This document shows positions 1 through 5,774 of a DNA stretch of 6,279 bases, in pieces. How positions within the stretch are numbered: the first letter of the stretch is position 1; every line of letters starts with the position of its first letter. The position numbers were made by a program, and so were the translations under genes. The DNA comes from Planctomycetes bacterium UBA7888. Its GTDB lineage: Bacteria > Planctomycetota > UBA1135. Under the pieces are notes generated by a model that saw only the letters and a program-made list of their open reading frames with translations, was not told the origin of the DNA and searched no databases. The stretch is taken from NCBI GenBank assembly GCA_002500505.1, contig DLRM01000062.1, positions 1 through 6,279 of the forward strand. Reading direction: 5' to 3'.

Positions 1-630
1 TTAGGGGGTATCTGAGGGCTCCCTCTCTTCGACCGTTACCGAGCACCCATCTTCTTCGTCCCAACCGAAGCGAAGAGCAGTTTCAAAGGGGGGGTAATCT
101 GTAAGAGGCTCGAAGCGTGGGTAATCAGTTTCTCCACGAAATTCCCAGGAAGTGAAGGCAAAACCTTCTTTGACTTTCTCCATATTTTTTTCATAATTTC
201 TTGTGATCCCAGGCTCCATTAAATAAGAGTCATTTTTTTTAGGGTCAAATTCTCTGGAACTGCCCGCATAGCAGCCAATGGAGGATTGGCTGCCAAATCT
301 AGATCCTCCGAGCCACTCATCTAACTCCGAATCATTTGTTATAGCCTGGAAACCAGATCTTGTGCTACCTGTTCGCAGGCCTGGCCACCAAATATTTCGA
401 TTGCTTGAATTACAGACGGTGGTTCGATGAGTAGGTTGCCCGTCGACATAAAGAAAAACAGTTTCAGCTTCTAGATCCCCAATACTCCATTGAAGTCGAT
501 TCAGTTCGACAATCTTTACTTCTGCTGTTCCACTTGCCTCCGGCTCGTGGACTGGCGCTTGGCAGGTTGCCAGGAACAACGAGCCAATTGCCAGCAACAA
601 AGTGAGAATACGTTTGGAATTTCCAGTCAT
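1..630 (-). CDS. Putative secreted lipoprotein of unknown function, 209 aa
   Basis: I do not recognise a family. The N-terminus has a basic n-region (Lys6-Arg7), a hydrophobic stretch of about 14 residues (8-21) and Cys23 in the context LFLATC, which looks like a lipoprotein signal peptide. Thr at -1 is unusual, since Gly, Ala or Ser is normal there, so ordinary SPase I secretion is possible. The mature part is polar and acidic, rich in Asp, Glu, Arg and aromatics, with three further cysteines (73, 120, 196). It holds a short tandem motif of period 9: TDYPRFE at 168-174 and TDYPPFE at 177-183. The stop codon occupies bases 1-3, so the gene is complete. The ATG at 630-628 is supported by a GAGG ribosome binding site 10 nt upstream and an extended -10 before that. 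The gene contains runs of 8 T (233-240), 7 T (185-191) and 7 G (88-94) on the plus strand. It probably sits on the periplasmic or outer surface. Coding status looks good; function is unknown. Confidence 0.72.
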   Translation of the reverse strand: MTGNSKRILTLLLAIGSLFLATCQAPVHEPEASGTAEVKIVELNRLQWSIGDLEAETVFLYVDGQPTHRTTVCNSSNRNIWWPGLRTGSTRSGFQAITNDSELDEWLGGSRFGSQSSIGCYAGSSREFDPKKNDSYLMEPGITRNYEKNMEKVKEGFAFTSWEFRGETDYPRFEPLTDYPPFETALRFGWDEEDGCSVTVEEREPSDTP

Positions 631-642
631 GGGCGGTCGCCC
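631..642 (-). promoter_or_regulatory. GC-rich palindrome between RBS and start codon
   Basis: The 12 bp directly before the lipoprotein start read GGGCGACCGCCC on the minus strand. GGGC and GCCC can pair around a GACC tetraloop in the mRNA. The first two bases of the stem overlap the end of the GAGG ribosome binding site, so the hairpin could hinder ribosome loading. As DNA it is a near-palindrome that a repressor could bind. A chance GC-rich repeat is also possible. Confidence 0.3.
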
Positions 643-661
643 TCAGAATTAGGTTATACCA
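641..661 (-). promoter_or_regulatory. Extended -10 promoter and RBS of the lipoprotein gene
   Basis: On the minus strand, bases 661-653 read TGGTATAAC, a good match to an extended -10 (TGnTATAAT). No clear -35 was found 17 nt further up, which extended -10 promoters tolerate. Transcription would start near 646, giving a leader of about 16 nt. GAGG at 644-641 then lies 10 nt before the ATG at 630, a normal Shine-Dalgarno distance. This is the clearest start signal in the window. It is read from consensus alone. Confidence 0.42.
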
Positions 662-700
662 GCAAGAACGAATTGGCTAGGTAGCGGTTCACGCGGGATG

Positions 701-715
701 TGCGAGAAAGTCGCA
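701..715. repeat. Small perfect hairpin downstream of the 65-aa gene
   Basis: TGCGA and TCGCA form a perfect 5-bp inverted repeat around a 5-nt GAAAG loop. It lies 24 bp past the stop of the small membrane-protein gene and before the lipoprotein gene on the same strand. No T-run follows on either strand, so it is not a canonical rho-independent terminator. It could still be a 3'-end stabilising hairpin of the upstream minus-strand transcript. The short stem makes chance occurrence quite possible. Confidence 0.22.
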
Positions 716-739
716 GGTCGTGATTTCCTGAGCCACGCG

Positions 740-937
740 TTAGGATTTTCCTGGGATGTTTTTATTAACGTAATGAATAAACGCTAGCAGGAGTGGTTCA
801 TATAGAACCCACAACAGCCACTTCAATGGCGAGGGAAGGTGAAGAATTAGTCCAACAAGGAAAACTATTCCAAACCATGCGAAGCCCGTGGCCACGACGA
901 TATTGCTACCGCCCAGCTTTAAGAGCGGAATTTGCAT
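740..937 (-). CDS. Small two-helix membrane protein, 65 aa, unknown function
   Basis: I do not recognise a family. After a short N-terminus (MQIPLLKLGGSN) come two hydrophobic segments, about residues 13-33 and 38-57, separated by a Pro-rich turn (HLPSPLK). A basic tail (NKNIPGKS) follows. This pattern with Lys at the ends of the helices is typical of a real small inner-membrane protein rather than a chance frame. The ATG at 937-935 is the only in-frame ATG start before an upstream TGA. AGGA abuts it directly, too close to act as a good Shine-Dalgarno. Its start is only 20 bp from the start of the divergent propeller gene, so its promoter would have to lie inside that gene, which is a reason for doubt. 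The lipoprotein gene follows 109 bp downstream on the same strand and could be co-transcribed. Confidence 0.5.
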   Translation of the reverse strand: MQIPLLKLGGSNIVVATGFAWFGIVFLVGLILHLPSPLKWLLWVLYEPLLLAFIHYVNKNIPGKS

Positions 938-945
938 TCCTGGGT

Positions 946-957
946 TAGTATTAAAGC
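946..957 (+). promoter_or_regulatory. Possible -10 box of a leaderless propeller-gene transcript
   Basis: TAGTAT at 946-951 matches the TANNNT core of a sigma-70 -10 box and ends exactly 6 nt before the ATG at 958, which would put the transcription start on the A of the start codon. No Shine-Dalgarno is present and an in-frame TAA at 952-954 bars any longer N-terminus. No convincing -35 was found. Confidence 0.28.
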
Positions 958-2619
958 ATGCTTCTTTCTCCCCTCCTTCTCCTCAGCGCCCCTATTTTCG
1001 CTCAAAATTTGGAAGAGGCTACCCGTCTTGTGGTGGATTCCTCCGGCGATTCCATTGTGCGTAGCCTTCGCGATGCCTCCGGTTCGATAGTTGCACTTTC
1101 CGCGGGTGGTTCCATCAGGGGGGTTAACTCAACCCGATGGCAACAGAACGACTCCGGGCTTTCTTGGATTGTAAAAAATGTGGCTTCGGGCGATTCCGGT
1201 GCTTCCGTCATGGCGGGAAAGGGGCTGAACAATGAAGCCGTCACGCTCTGCGCTTCGGGGAGTGAGATTTCCCTATTTGAGAGTTCAACCTTGGGATCGG
1301 AATATCCCTACGTGGCCATTGCGGATCGTGCGCTGGTAGGAGCAGCCATGGTCGTGACCGACATGGATCCATCCTCTAGTGGTATTGACTATGAAGGAGT
1401 TTTGAATGTCTGGGATACCACTGGTAATGGAACCCCCAACTGGAGCTACACCTTCCCCCGCACACTTAATCACTATGGAGGCGGCGTAGAGATTTCAGAT
1501 GATGGCTCCATCATCTTTGCCTGGAAAGGAAACCCCAACACAAACACCTGCCTGGTTCGCGTCTTCAACCGTGCGGGAAACTTAATTTCCTCCGGTGATT
1601 TGGCAGTCAGCGGAAACTACTATTCGCGGCAAACTTATCTTTCCGCTGACGGCACCCGTGCATACTTCGGCATGGGTTCATCAGCTGTAATTTGGGATGT
1701 CCTTGCCAGCCAGCAAATCCATCTTGAGAACATTGGCGCCTCGTTTGACGCCCACGCAATGTCCGCCGATGGAAAACGTTTCGCCTTTGGTTCTTTTGGC
1801 TGGCTCAAAGTTTTCAGCGAAACCACTCCAGGAAACTGGACCCTGTTGCTCACTCGTAGCTTCTCCGGTAGCCAATACCCTTCCCGGCTCGCGCTGGATG
1901 CTGAGGGAACTCAGTTGGCCTATTTGGTGCAGACTTATGCCCCCGCCTACGACACCCTGCGCGCCGGAATGTTGGACGTGGATAACAACGCAGTTCTTTT
2001 CGAGGAAACTCTGAGTGCGCCGGGGACCATATATCAACTCGCATCTGGGGACTGCGAAATTTCGGATGACGGTTCAATTGCCGCCTTCGGCACTTGGGGT
2101 GACTCCCTCAACATTACTCCAGAGGCCTTCACTCGCGACGCATCTGGTGCTGCGACCTGCGACCTGGACATATCCGGGTCGGTCTTCGACATTGATTTGG
2201 ATTCCGACGGCGATGTCCTTGTTGGAGGCAACAAGTCCGTGCACGCCAATACATTCGGTAACGGAGGCTCTTTCTGGGTAGCTGATGCCGAATCACAGGA
2301 TTTCCATCTGGAAGGTGTTCCTCGACTTGGGGATATCGTCAATCTCAACATCGCAGATGGTTGGGCATTGGCGGGGTTCGCAGCGACACGGGCATTGGGC
2401 TCCTCCCAGACTCCATGGGGAATCAGCGAACTGGACACATCTAACTTTCTTTGGCGAAGCAATGCCTACACCGTCCCCGCAGGAGGATTGACTCTTCCAT
2501 TCACTCTGCCCCTCAACCCGTCTTTGGCGGGCATTTCCGTCCATCTCCAGAGTGCAGTCTTTCCTGCATCAGGTACGGGTAGCCTGACTAACAAAGTTTC
2601 CCTGCGACTAATCCCTTGA
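958..2619 (+). CDS. Secreted WD40/PQQ-like beta-propeller protein, 553 aa
   Basis: This appears to be an exported beta-propeller protein. Residues 1-16 form a signal peptide (hydrophobic LLLLS core, cleavage likely after IFA or IFAQ), although the usual positive n-region is missing. Recurrent [IL]S-[AD]DG-like strand motifs mark propeller blades: ISDDGSIIFAW (179), LSADGTRAYFG (228), MSADGKRFAFG (268), LDAEGTQLAYL (313), ISDDGSIAAFG (368) and LDSDGDVLVGG (414). Their spacing of 40-55 residues is right for WD40/TolB/PQQ-type blades. Phrases such as VLNVWDT and AVIWDV fit the ends of WD strands. From about residue 505 a separate C-terminal module (LPLNPSLAG...LQSAVFP...LTN.VSL) resembles short tails of secreted planctomycete proteins, recalled rather than searched. 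No catalytic residues are evident; binding or surface display is the likely role. The start is fixed by a stop at 952-954 and by the signal peptide. The glycosyltransferase gene follows after 101 bp. Confidence 0.82.
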   Translation: MLLSPLLLLSAPIFAQNLEEATRLVVDSSGDSIVRSLRDASGSIVALSAGGSIRGVNSTRWQQNDSGLSWIVKNVASGDSGASVMAGKGLNNEAVTLCASGSEISLFESSTLGSEYPYVAIADRALVGAAMVVTDMDPSSSGIDYEGVLNVWDTTGNGTPNWSYTFPRTLNHYGGGVEISDDGSIIFAWKGNPNTNTCLVRVFNRAGNLISSGDLAVSGNYYSRQTYLSADGTRAYFGMGSSAVIWDVLASQQIHLENIGASFDAHAMSADGKRFAFGSFGWLKVFSETTPGNWTLLLTRSFSGSQYPSRLALDAEGTQLAYLVQTYAPAYDTLRAGMLDVDNNAVLFEETLSAPGTIYQLASGDCEISDDGSIAAFGTWGDSLNITPEAFTRDASGAATCDLDISGSVFDIDLDSDGDVLVGGNKSVHANTFGNGGSFWVADAESQDFHLEGVPRLGDIVNLNIADGWALAGFAATRALGSSQTPWGISELDTSNFLWRSNAYTVPAGGLTLPFTLPLNPSLAGISVHLQSAVFPASGTGSLTNKVSLRLIP

Positions 2620-2720
2620 ACCCAGCAAATCATGGTTCTGAATCACTTTGCGGAGTCGATATCACCAACCGATAACAAAGGTGCTCATCTTTTTCCTACC
2701 CAGGCGCTAATCTGGATTGG
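2620..2720. other. Intergenic gap before the glycosyltransferase, with possible -10
   Basis: The 101 bp between the propeller and glycosyltransferase genes contain no convincing hairpin terminator or ORF. TAATCT at 2708-2713 ends 7 nt before the ATG at 2721, and no Shine-Dalgarno lies at the expected distance; CAGGCG at 2701-2706 is too far. This again fits a leaderless or near-leaderless transcript. The in-frame TAA at 2673-2675 limits any upstream extension. Confidence 0.28.
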
Positions 2721-3824
2721 ATGAAAATAGGGTTCGACGTCACACAAGCGGCTAAACAAGGTGGCCGCGGTATTGCCCACTACATTCGGGCTCTCCTCCC
2801 AGAGCTGATGAAGGCAATGCCTGAACTGGAGCCCGTCCTCTTTTTGCGAGATCAGCGCTGGTGGAAGCGCGAGCTACTGGAAGACCTAATCCCGGGGGCT
2901 GAAATACGCCCCCTGATTGGCCCTCTGGATTCCCCAGGCAGAGATCTCGACCTTTTCCATTCCATGGGCAATCATCTTCCATGGCGGTCACCGATTCCTC
3001 GTTCCTTCACCCTGCACGATCTTCGAATTTTGGACTCCGGAGGGAACCGGTGGTTTCCAAGCCGAAGAACCCACAGGAATGTCCACCGTGCATCTGGCAT
3101 CGTGCTGGACTCGGAGTATGGGAAATCTCGCTTGCTCCATCATTTCCCTAGTTTTCCTCCGGAAAAAGCCGCGGCTGTTCCATTGGGAGTAGACTTGGAT
3201 CGCTTTGCTCCAAGAGACTCTGAAGAAAGCAGTGCAGCCGCAGTTCGCTTCGGTTTGAGCCCACCTTTTCTGCTTCAGGTTGGGGCGTGGTTCCCTCACA
3301 AGAACCTCGAGTTGTCCATTCGAGCTTTTGCCAAATCCGATGCCCGGACTCGAGGGTTTCGGCTGGTTTTCGTGGGAGGCAATGCCCCCCCCTCCTACGA
3401 GAAGATGCTCCGGGAACTGGCTGCTACCGAGGGAGTCAGCGAGAGCATTGATTGGATTGAAAATGTCCCCGATAAACAACTTCCTGGACTCTTTTCTGCG
3501 GCCTCAGCTTTGCTTCAGCCATCGTTTTACGAGGGTTTTGGCCTTCCGATATTGGAAGCCATGGCAACAGGAACCCCTGGCGTGGTGGCAGAGGCTTCCT
3601 GTCTTCCTGAAATAGCGGGAGGAATCTGGCCCTCGGCGCCTCCCGATGACCCGGAGAGTTTTGCCGCCGCCATTGACACAATAGCCCTTGAGGGAATGGA
3701 GCGGGAGCAGGCGATTTCTTTTGGCCGAAAGAAGGCTCTGGAGTACAGCTGGAGGCGGACTGCTGAATCCACAGCCCTCTTCCTCCGGACTCTGACCGAA
3801 TCCGCTGGGTCGCCTTCCTGCTGA
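2721..3824 (+). CDS. Family 4 glycosyltransferase (GT-B fold), 367 aa
   Basis: This is a retaining glycosyltransferase of the GT4 group, which transfers a sugar from a nucleotide donor onto a growing glycan, normally on the cytoplasmic side. The N-terminal Rossmann half begins MKIGFDVTQ with the glycine-rich GGRGIAHYIRAL (14-25), as in GT4 mannosyltransferase-like enzymes. LHDLRIL (98-104) and VPLGVDLDRF (153-162) mark the end of that half. The donor half starts with LLQVGAWFPHKNLELSIRAF (184-203), holding the conserved Lys194. It continues through FVGG (217-220) to YEGFGLPILEAMATGTP (270-286), whose Glu271 and Glu279 form the EX7E motif, then EASCLPEIAGG (291-301). Length and motif order are normal, so the gene looks intact. 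Sugar and acceptor cannot be told from sequence. It encodes no membrane segment. An 8-C run at 3385-3392 encodes part of Ala-Pro-Pro-Ser. No polysaccharide cluster is visible around it. Confidence 0.93.
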   Translation: MKIGFDVTQAAKQGGRGIAHYIRALLPELMKAMPELEPVLFLRDQRWWKRELLEDLIPGAEIRPLIGPLDSPGRDLDLFHSMGNHLPWRSPIPRSFTLHDLRILDSGGNRWFPSRRTHRNVHRASGIVLDSEYGKSRLLHHFPSFPPEKAAAVPLGVDLDRFAPRDSEESSAAAVRFGLSPPFLLQVGAWFPHKNLELSIRAFAKSDARTRGFRLVFVGGNAPPSYEKMLRELAATEGVSESIDWIENVPDKQLPGLFSAASALLQPSFYEGFGLPILEAMATGTPGVVAEASCLPEIAGGIWPSAPPDDPESFAAAIDTIALEGMEREQAISFGRKKALEYSWRRTAESTALFLRTLTESAGSPSC

Positions 3825-3997
3825 AAGGGTTTCTGCAAAGGACTGGGATTAAAGGTTAGAATTAACTTAAAGCTAGTCCAAACTCCATTTGCATCCTGTC
3901 CTCAATGGGGTGCGCGAGAGAGGGGGCAAGAGTTCGTTTCGTGATGCCTGCCGAACAGCATCGCTGTGCGGAGGCCTCATTCGGGCACGGTCACCCT
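3825..3997. other. Convergent intergenic region with weak hairpins
   Basis: This 173-bp gap separates the 3' ends of the glycosyltransferase and CDGSH genes. ACAGC (3955-3959) and GCTGT (3963-3967) form a perfect 5-bp stem with an ATC loop 30 bp past the CDGSH stop. GGACT (3840-3844) and AGTCC (3875-3879) form a distant inverted repeat 15 bp past the glycosyltransferase stop, enclosing an AT-rich stretch. Neither is followed by a T-run, so no rho-independent terminator can be claimed. I see no credible gene here. Confidence 0.35.
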
Positions 3998-4237
3998 TTA
4001 GTCCTTTGAGTGGGCGCCATCACACCAAGGAGCGTTACAAGTTTTATCGCAGTCACACCAGGCGACAGTCTTCTCTTCTTCAATCTCTACTTTAAGCGGA
4101 GAAAATTCAGTACCACGGTGATTGCCATCACAGAACGGGAGCTTTTCCGAAAAACTACATGTGCACCAGGCATAACGACCCGGTTTGGCTTTTTGGACAA
4201 AGGGATGACTATTTCGCGGTTTTTTTTCAGGCCCCAT
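3998..4237 (-). CDS. Tandem CDGSH iron-sulfur domain protein, 79 aa
   Basis: CDGSH proteins bind redox-active [2Fe-2S] clusters through three Cys and one His. Both copies are complete here: Cys25, Cys27, Cys36 and His40 in CTCSFSEKLPFCDGNH, and Cys61, Cys63, Cys72 and His76 in CDCDKTCNAPWCDGAH. The lead-in HPFVQKAKPGRYAWC and the linker GTEFSPLKVEIEEEKTVAW follow the arrangement of bacterial and mitochondrial CISD3-type proteins, which fold two CDGSH units in one chain. There is no signal peptide or membrane anchor, so it should be a soluble cytoplasmic protein. Likely roles are electron transfer or Fe-S handling, but the partner is unknown. The ATG at 4237-4235 has no strong Shine-Dalgarno; only a weak GGAA lies near it. 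An A8 run encodes Glu-Lys-Lys at codons 4-6. The gene is divergent from the sulfatase-like gene and its size is normal for the family. Confidence 0.9.
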   Translation of the reverse strand: MGPEKKPRNSHPFVQKAKPGRYAWCTCSFSEKLPFCDGNHRGTEFSPLKVEIEEEKTVAWCDCDKTCNAPWCDGAHSKD

Positions 4238-4303
4238 GTTTCCGTTTTAGGAGAAGCCTGTCTGCATTTCCAATCCTTTTGTACGCCAAGATAAGATAGA
4301 TAT
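4238..4303. promoter_or_regulatory. Divergent promoter region between CDGSH and sulfatase-like genes
   Basis: Only 66 bp separate the two divergent starts, so both promoters should lie here or just inside the genes. On the plus strand TAAGAT at 4292-4297 is a -10-like box ending 6 nt before the ATG at 4304, with no Shine-Dalgarno. On the minus strand TAAAAC at 4249-4244 ends 6 nt before the CDGSH ATG but has C in place of the important last T. No good -35 match was found for either. Confidence 0.32.
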
Positions 4304-5752
4304 ATGGATTGTCGCTTCTGCTTTCCCCTTCTCGCGGTTTTAGGTCTGCTTCTTCCTGCATGCGGTGGTGCGGACTCGGAGGCGAGCTCTTCGACAGCAA
4401 AGGCTGCCGGTATGCCACCGATTATCTTGGTGAGCCTGGACACTTGTCGGGCAGACCGTTTGGGATTTATGGGCGCGCGAAACCCCAATAGTCCAGCCCT
4501 CGATAAACTCGCCAGCGAGTCCGTCGTATTTACAAACTGTATTTCTCAGTCCAGCAATACGGGGCCCAGCCACCGAAGCCTTTTCACAGGTATGTACCCT
4601 ACTCGGCATAAGCATGCGATGGGAAGTTATGTGCAGTCCCCATTCATGATGAGCAGCCTCCTCAAGGATGTGGGTTACAAAACGGTCGCTTTCACAGGTG
4701 GGGGATTTCTTGCTGGAAAACTTGGTTTTGCCGATGGCTTTGATATTTATGTGGACAAAGATGAAGGCTATGAAGAAAGCATGCAGTATCGGCGAGGCCT
4801 GACTTCTATCCTCCCCCAAGCCGCGGCTTGGTGGCGCAATGAGTCTTCTAAGTGGTCTGGCTCTGCCACTGGCGACCCATTCCTTCTCTTTTTACATACC
4901 TACGACATTCATTGCCCATACTGGCCGGGGGAGGGCTATCGGAATCGATACGGTGGTTGGTACAAAGGGGCCGCCGATCTTCAAAACATGTGTGGCCAGG
5001 AGGATTTCCAAGCCTTTCTTTCCAGTGGCGCAGAAAAAGAGGACATCAATTACCTCAACGCAATGTATGACGCCGGCGTGGCGATGACCGATGAGCTAAC
5101 CGGCCGTTTTTTGGCAATGCTCAAAAAAGATGGCGTGTTAGACAAGTCTATTTTGGTGATTACCTCTGACCACGGAGAGACCCTTGGCGAACACAGGTAC
5201 ATCGGCCACAACCAAATGTGGGAGGAGCAACTCCACGTCCCACTCATGATTCGATTCCCCGGTGGAAAGTGGGGAGGCACCCGCATTGGAGATCCTGTCA
5301 TGCTGGTGGATGTTCTGCCCACTTTGTTGGATGCTCTAGAGCTTCCGGCGCCGGAGGGGGTGCAGGGGACAAGTCTCATGGATTTGGCTCGTGGAACTGC
5401 CAGCTTTGGAGACAAACGATTCCGTATGGCGATGCACCTGGACCAAATGAGTTTTCGTTTGGACAATCAATGGAAGGTTATTGTGAGGCAGATGGAGGAC
5501 GGACAGGCAAAAGCAAAGCTTTACGACTTGTCGCGTGACCCTAGAGAGAGCCGGAATCTCCTCAACGACCCCCAGGAAGCCAAGATCTATCGTGAAGTTC
5601 TCGACGATTTACTCGCGGAATGGAAATCTTGGCGCGAGGACAATCGTCAGTTAGACGAAAAACTTGCCCCTTCTCAGATTGAGGGCGCCATTGATAAGCA
5701 ACTCCAGGCGGAGCTCTCCGAGCTTGGCTACACAGGCTTCGAGGAAGAGTAA
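4304..5752 (+). CDS. Sulfatase-family lipoprotein with Thr at the FGly position, 482 aa
   Basis: This is a member of the sulfatase/alkaline-phosphatase superfamily (Pfam Sulfatase type). Residues 1-20 form a lipoprotein signal peptide with LLPAC and lipidated Cys20, followed by a Ser/Ala-rich linker (21-37). The domain starts at IILVSLDTCRADRLGFMG (40-57), with metal ligand Asp46. The nucleophile segment NTGPSHRSLFTG (85-96) has Thr86 where classical sulfatases have the Cys or Ser converted to formylglycine, and His90 in place of the motif Arg. LHTYDIHCPYWP (197-208) supplies His198 and His203. ITSDHGETLGEH (286-297) supplies Asp289 and His290, and GHNQMWEEQLHVPLMIRFPG (301-320) follows. The C-terminal subdomain has the usual KLYDLSRDPRESRNLL (405-420) and ends in a short charged helix. 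Length is normal and the gene looks complete. It may hydrolyse sulfate or phosphate esters at the cell surface; the Thr makes a phospho-substrate or a non-FGly mechanism worth considering. A stop at 4295-4297 fixes the start. Confidence 0.92.
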   Translation: MDCRFCFPLLAVLGLLLPACGGADSEASSSTAKAAGMPPIILVSLDTCRADRLGFMGARNPNSPALDKLASESVVFTNCISQSSNTGPSHRSLFTGMYPTRHKHAMGSYVQSPFMMSSLLKDVGYKTVAFTGGGFLAGKLGFADGFDIYVDKDEGYEESMQYRRGLTSILPQAAAWWRNESSKWSGSATGDPFLLFLHTYDIHCPYWPGEGYRNRYGGWYKGAADLQNMCGQEDFQAFLSSGAEKEDINYLNAMYDAGVAMTDELTGRFLAMLKKDGVLDKSILVITSDHGETLGEHRYIGHNQMWEEQLHVPLMIRFPGGKWGGTRIGDPVMLVDVLPTLLDALELPAPEGVQGTSLMDLARGTASFGDKRFRMAMHLDQMSFRLDNQWKVIVRQMEDGQAKAKLYDLSRDPRESRNLLNDPQEAKIYREVLDDLLAEWKSWREDNRQLDEKLAPSQIEGAIDKQLQAELSELGYTGFEEE

Positions 5753-5774
5753 GAAGTTAGAGGGTCGGCAACGA

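Noticed and set aside
1681..2462. Overlapping minus-strand frames of 118 and 142 codons within the propeller gene
   Set aside because: They are low-complexity mirror frames of the propeller coding sequence with no RBS or recognisable domain.
2620..2720. Rho-independent terminator after the propeller gene
   Set aside because: Only a 4-bp GGTT/AACC pairing far apart could be found, with no T-run after it.
2988..3479. 163-codon open frame on the minus strand inside the glycosyltransferase gene
   Set aside because: It lies wholly opposite a gene with complete GT4 motifs and its translation shows no domain or coherent hydrophobic pattern.
3889..4095. 68-codon plus-strand frame in the convergent gap
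   Set aside because: It runs into the antisense of the CDGSH gene and its composition is random-looking, rich in Arg and Ser.
4538..4540. Cys79 of the sulfatase-like protein as the formylglycine residue
   Set aside because: It is seven residues before the motif and is not followed by x-P/A-x-R, so it cannot replace Thr86 in the active-site sequence.
4340..4819. 159-codon open frame on the minus strand inside the sulfatase-like gene
   Set aside because: It is opposite the conserved N-terminal half of the enzyme and resembles no known protein.
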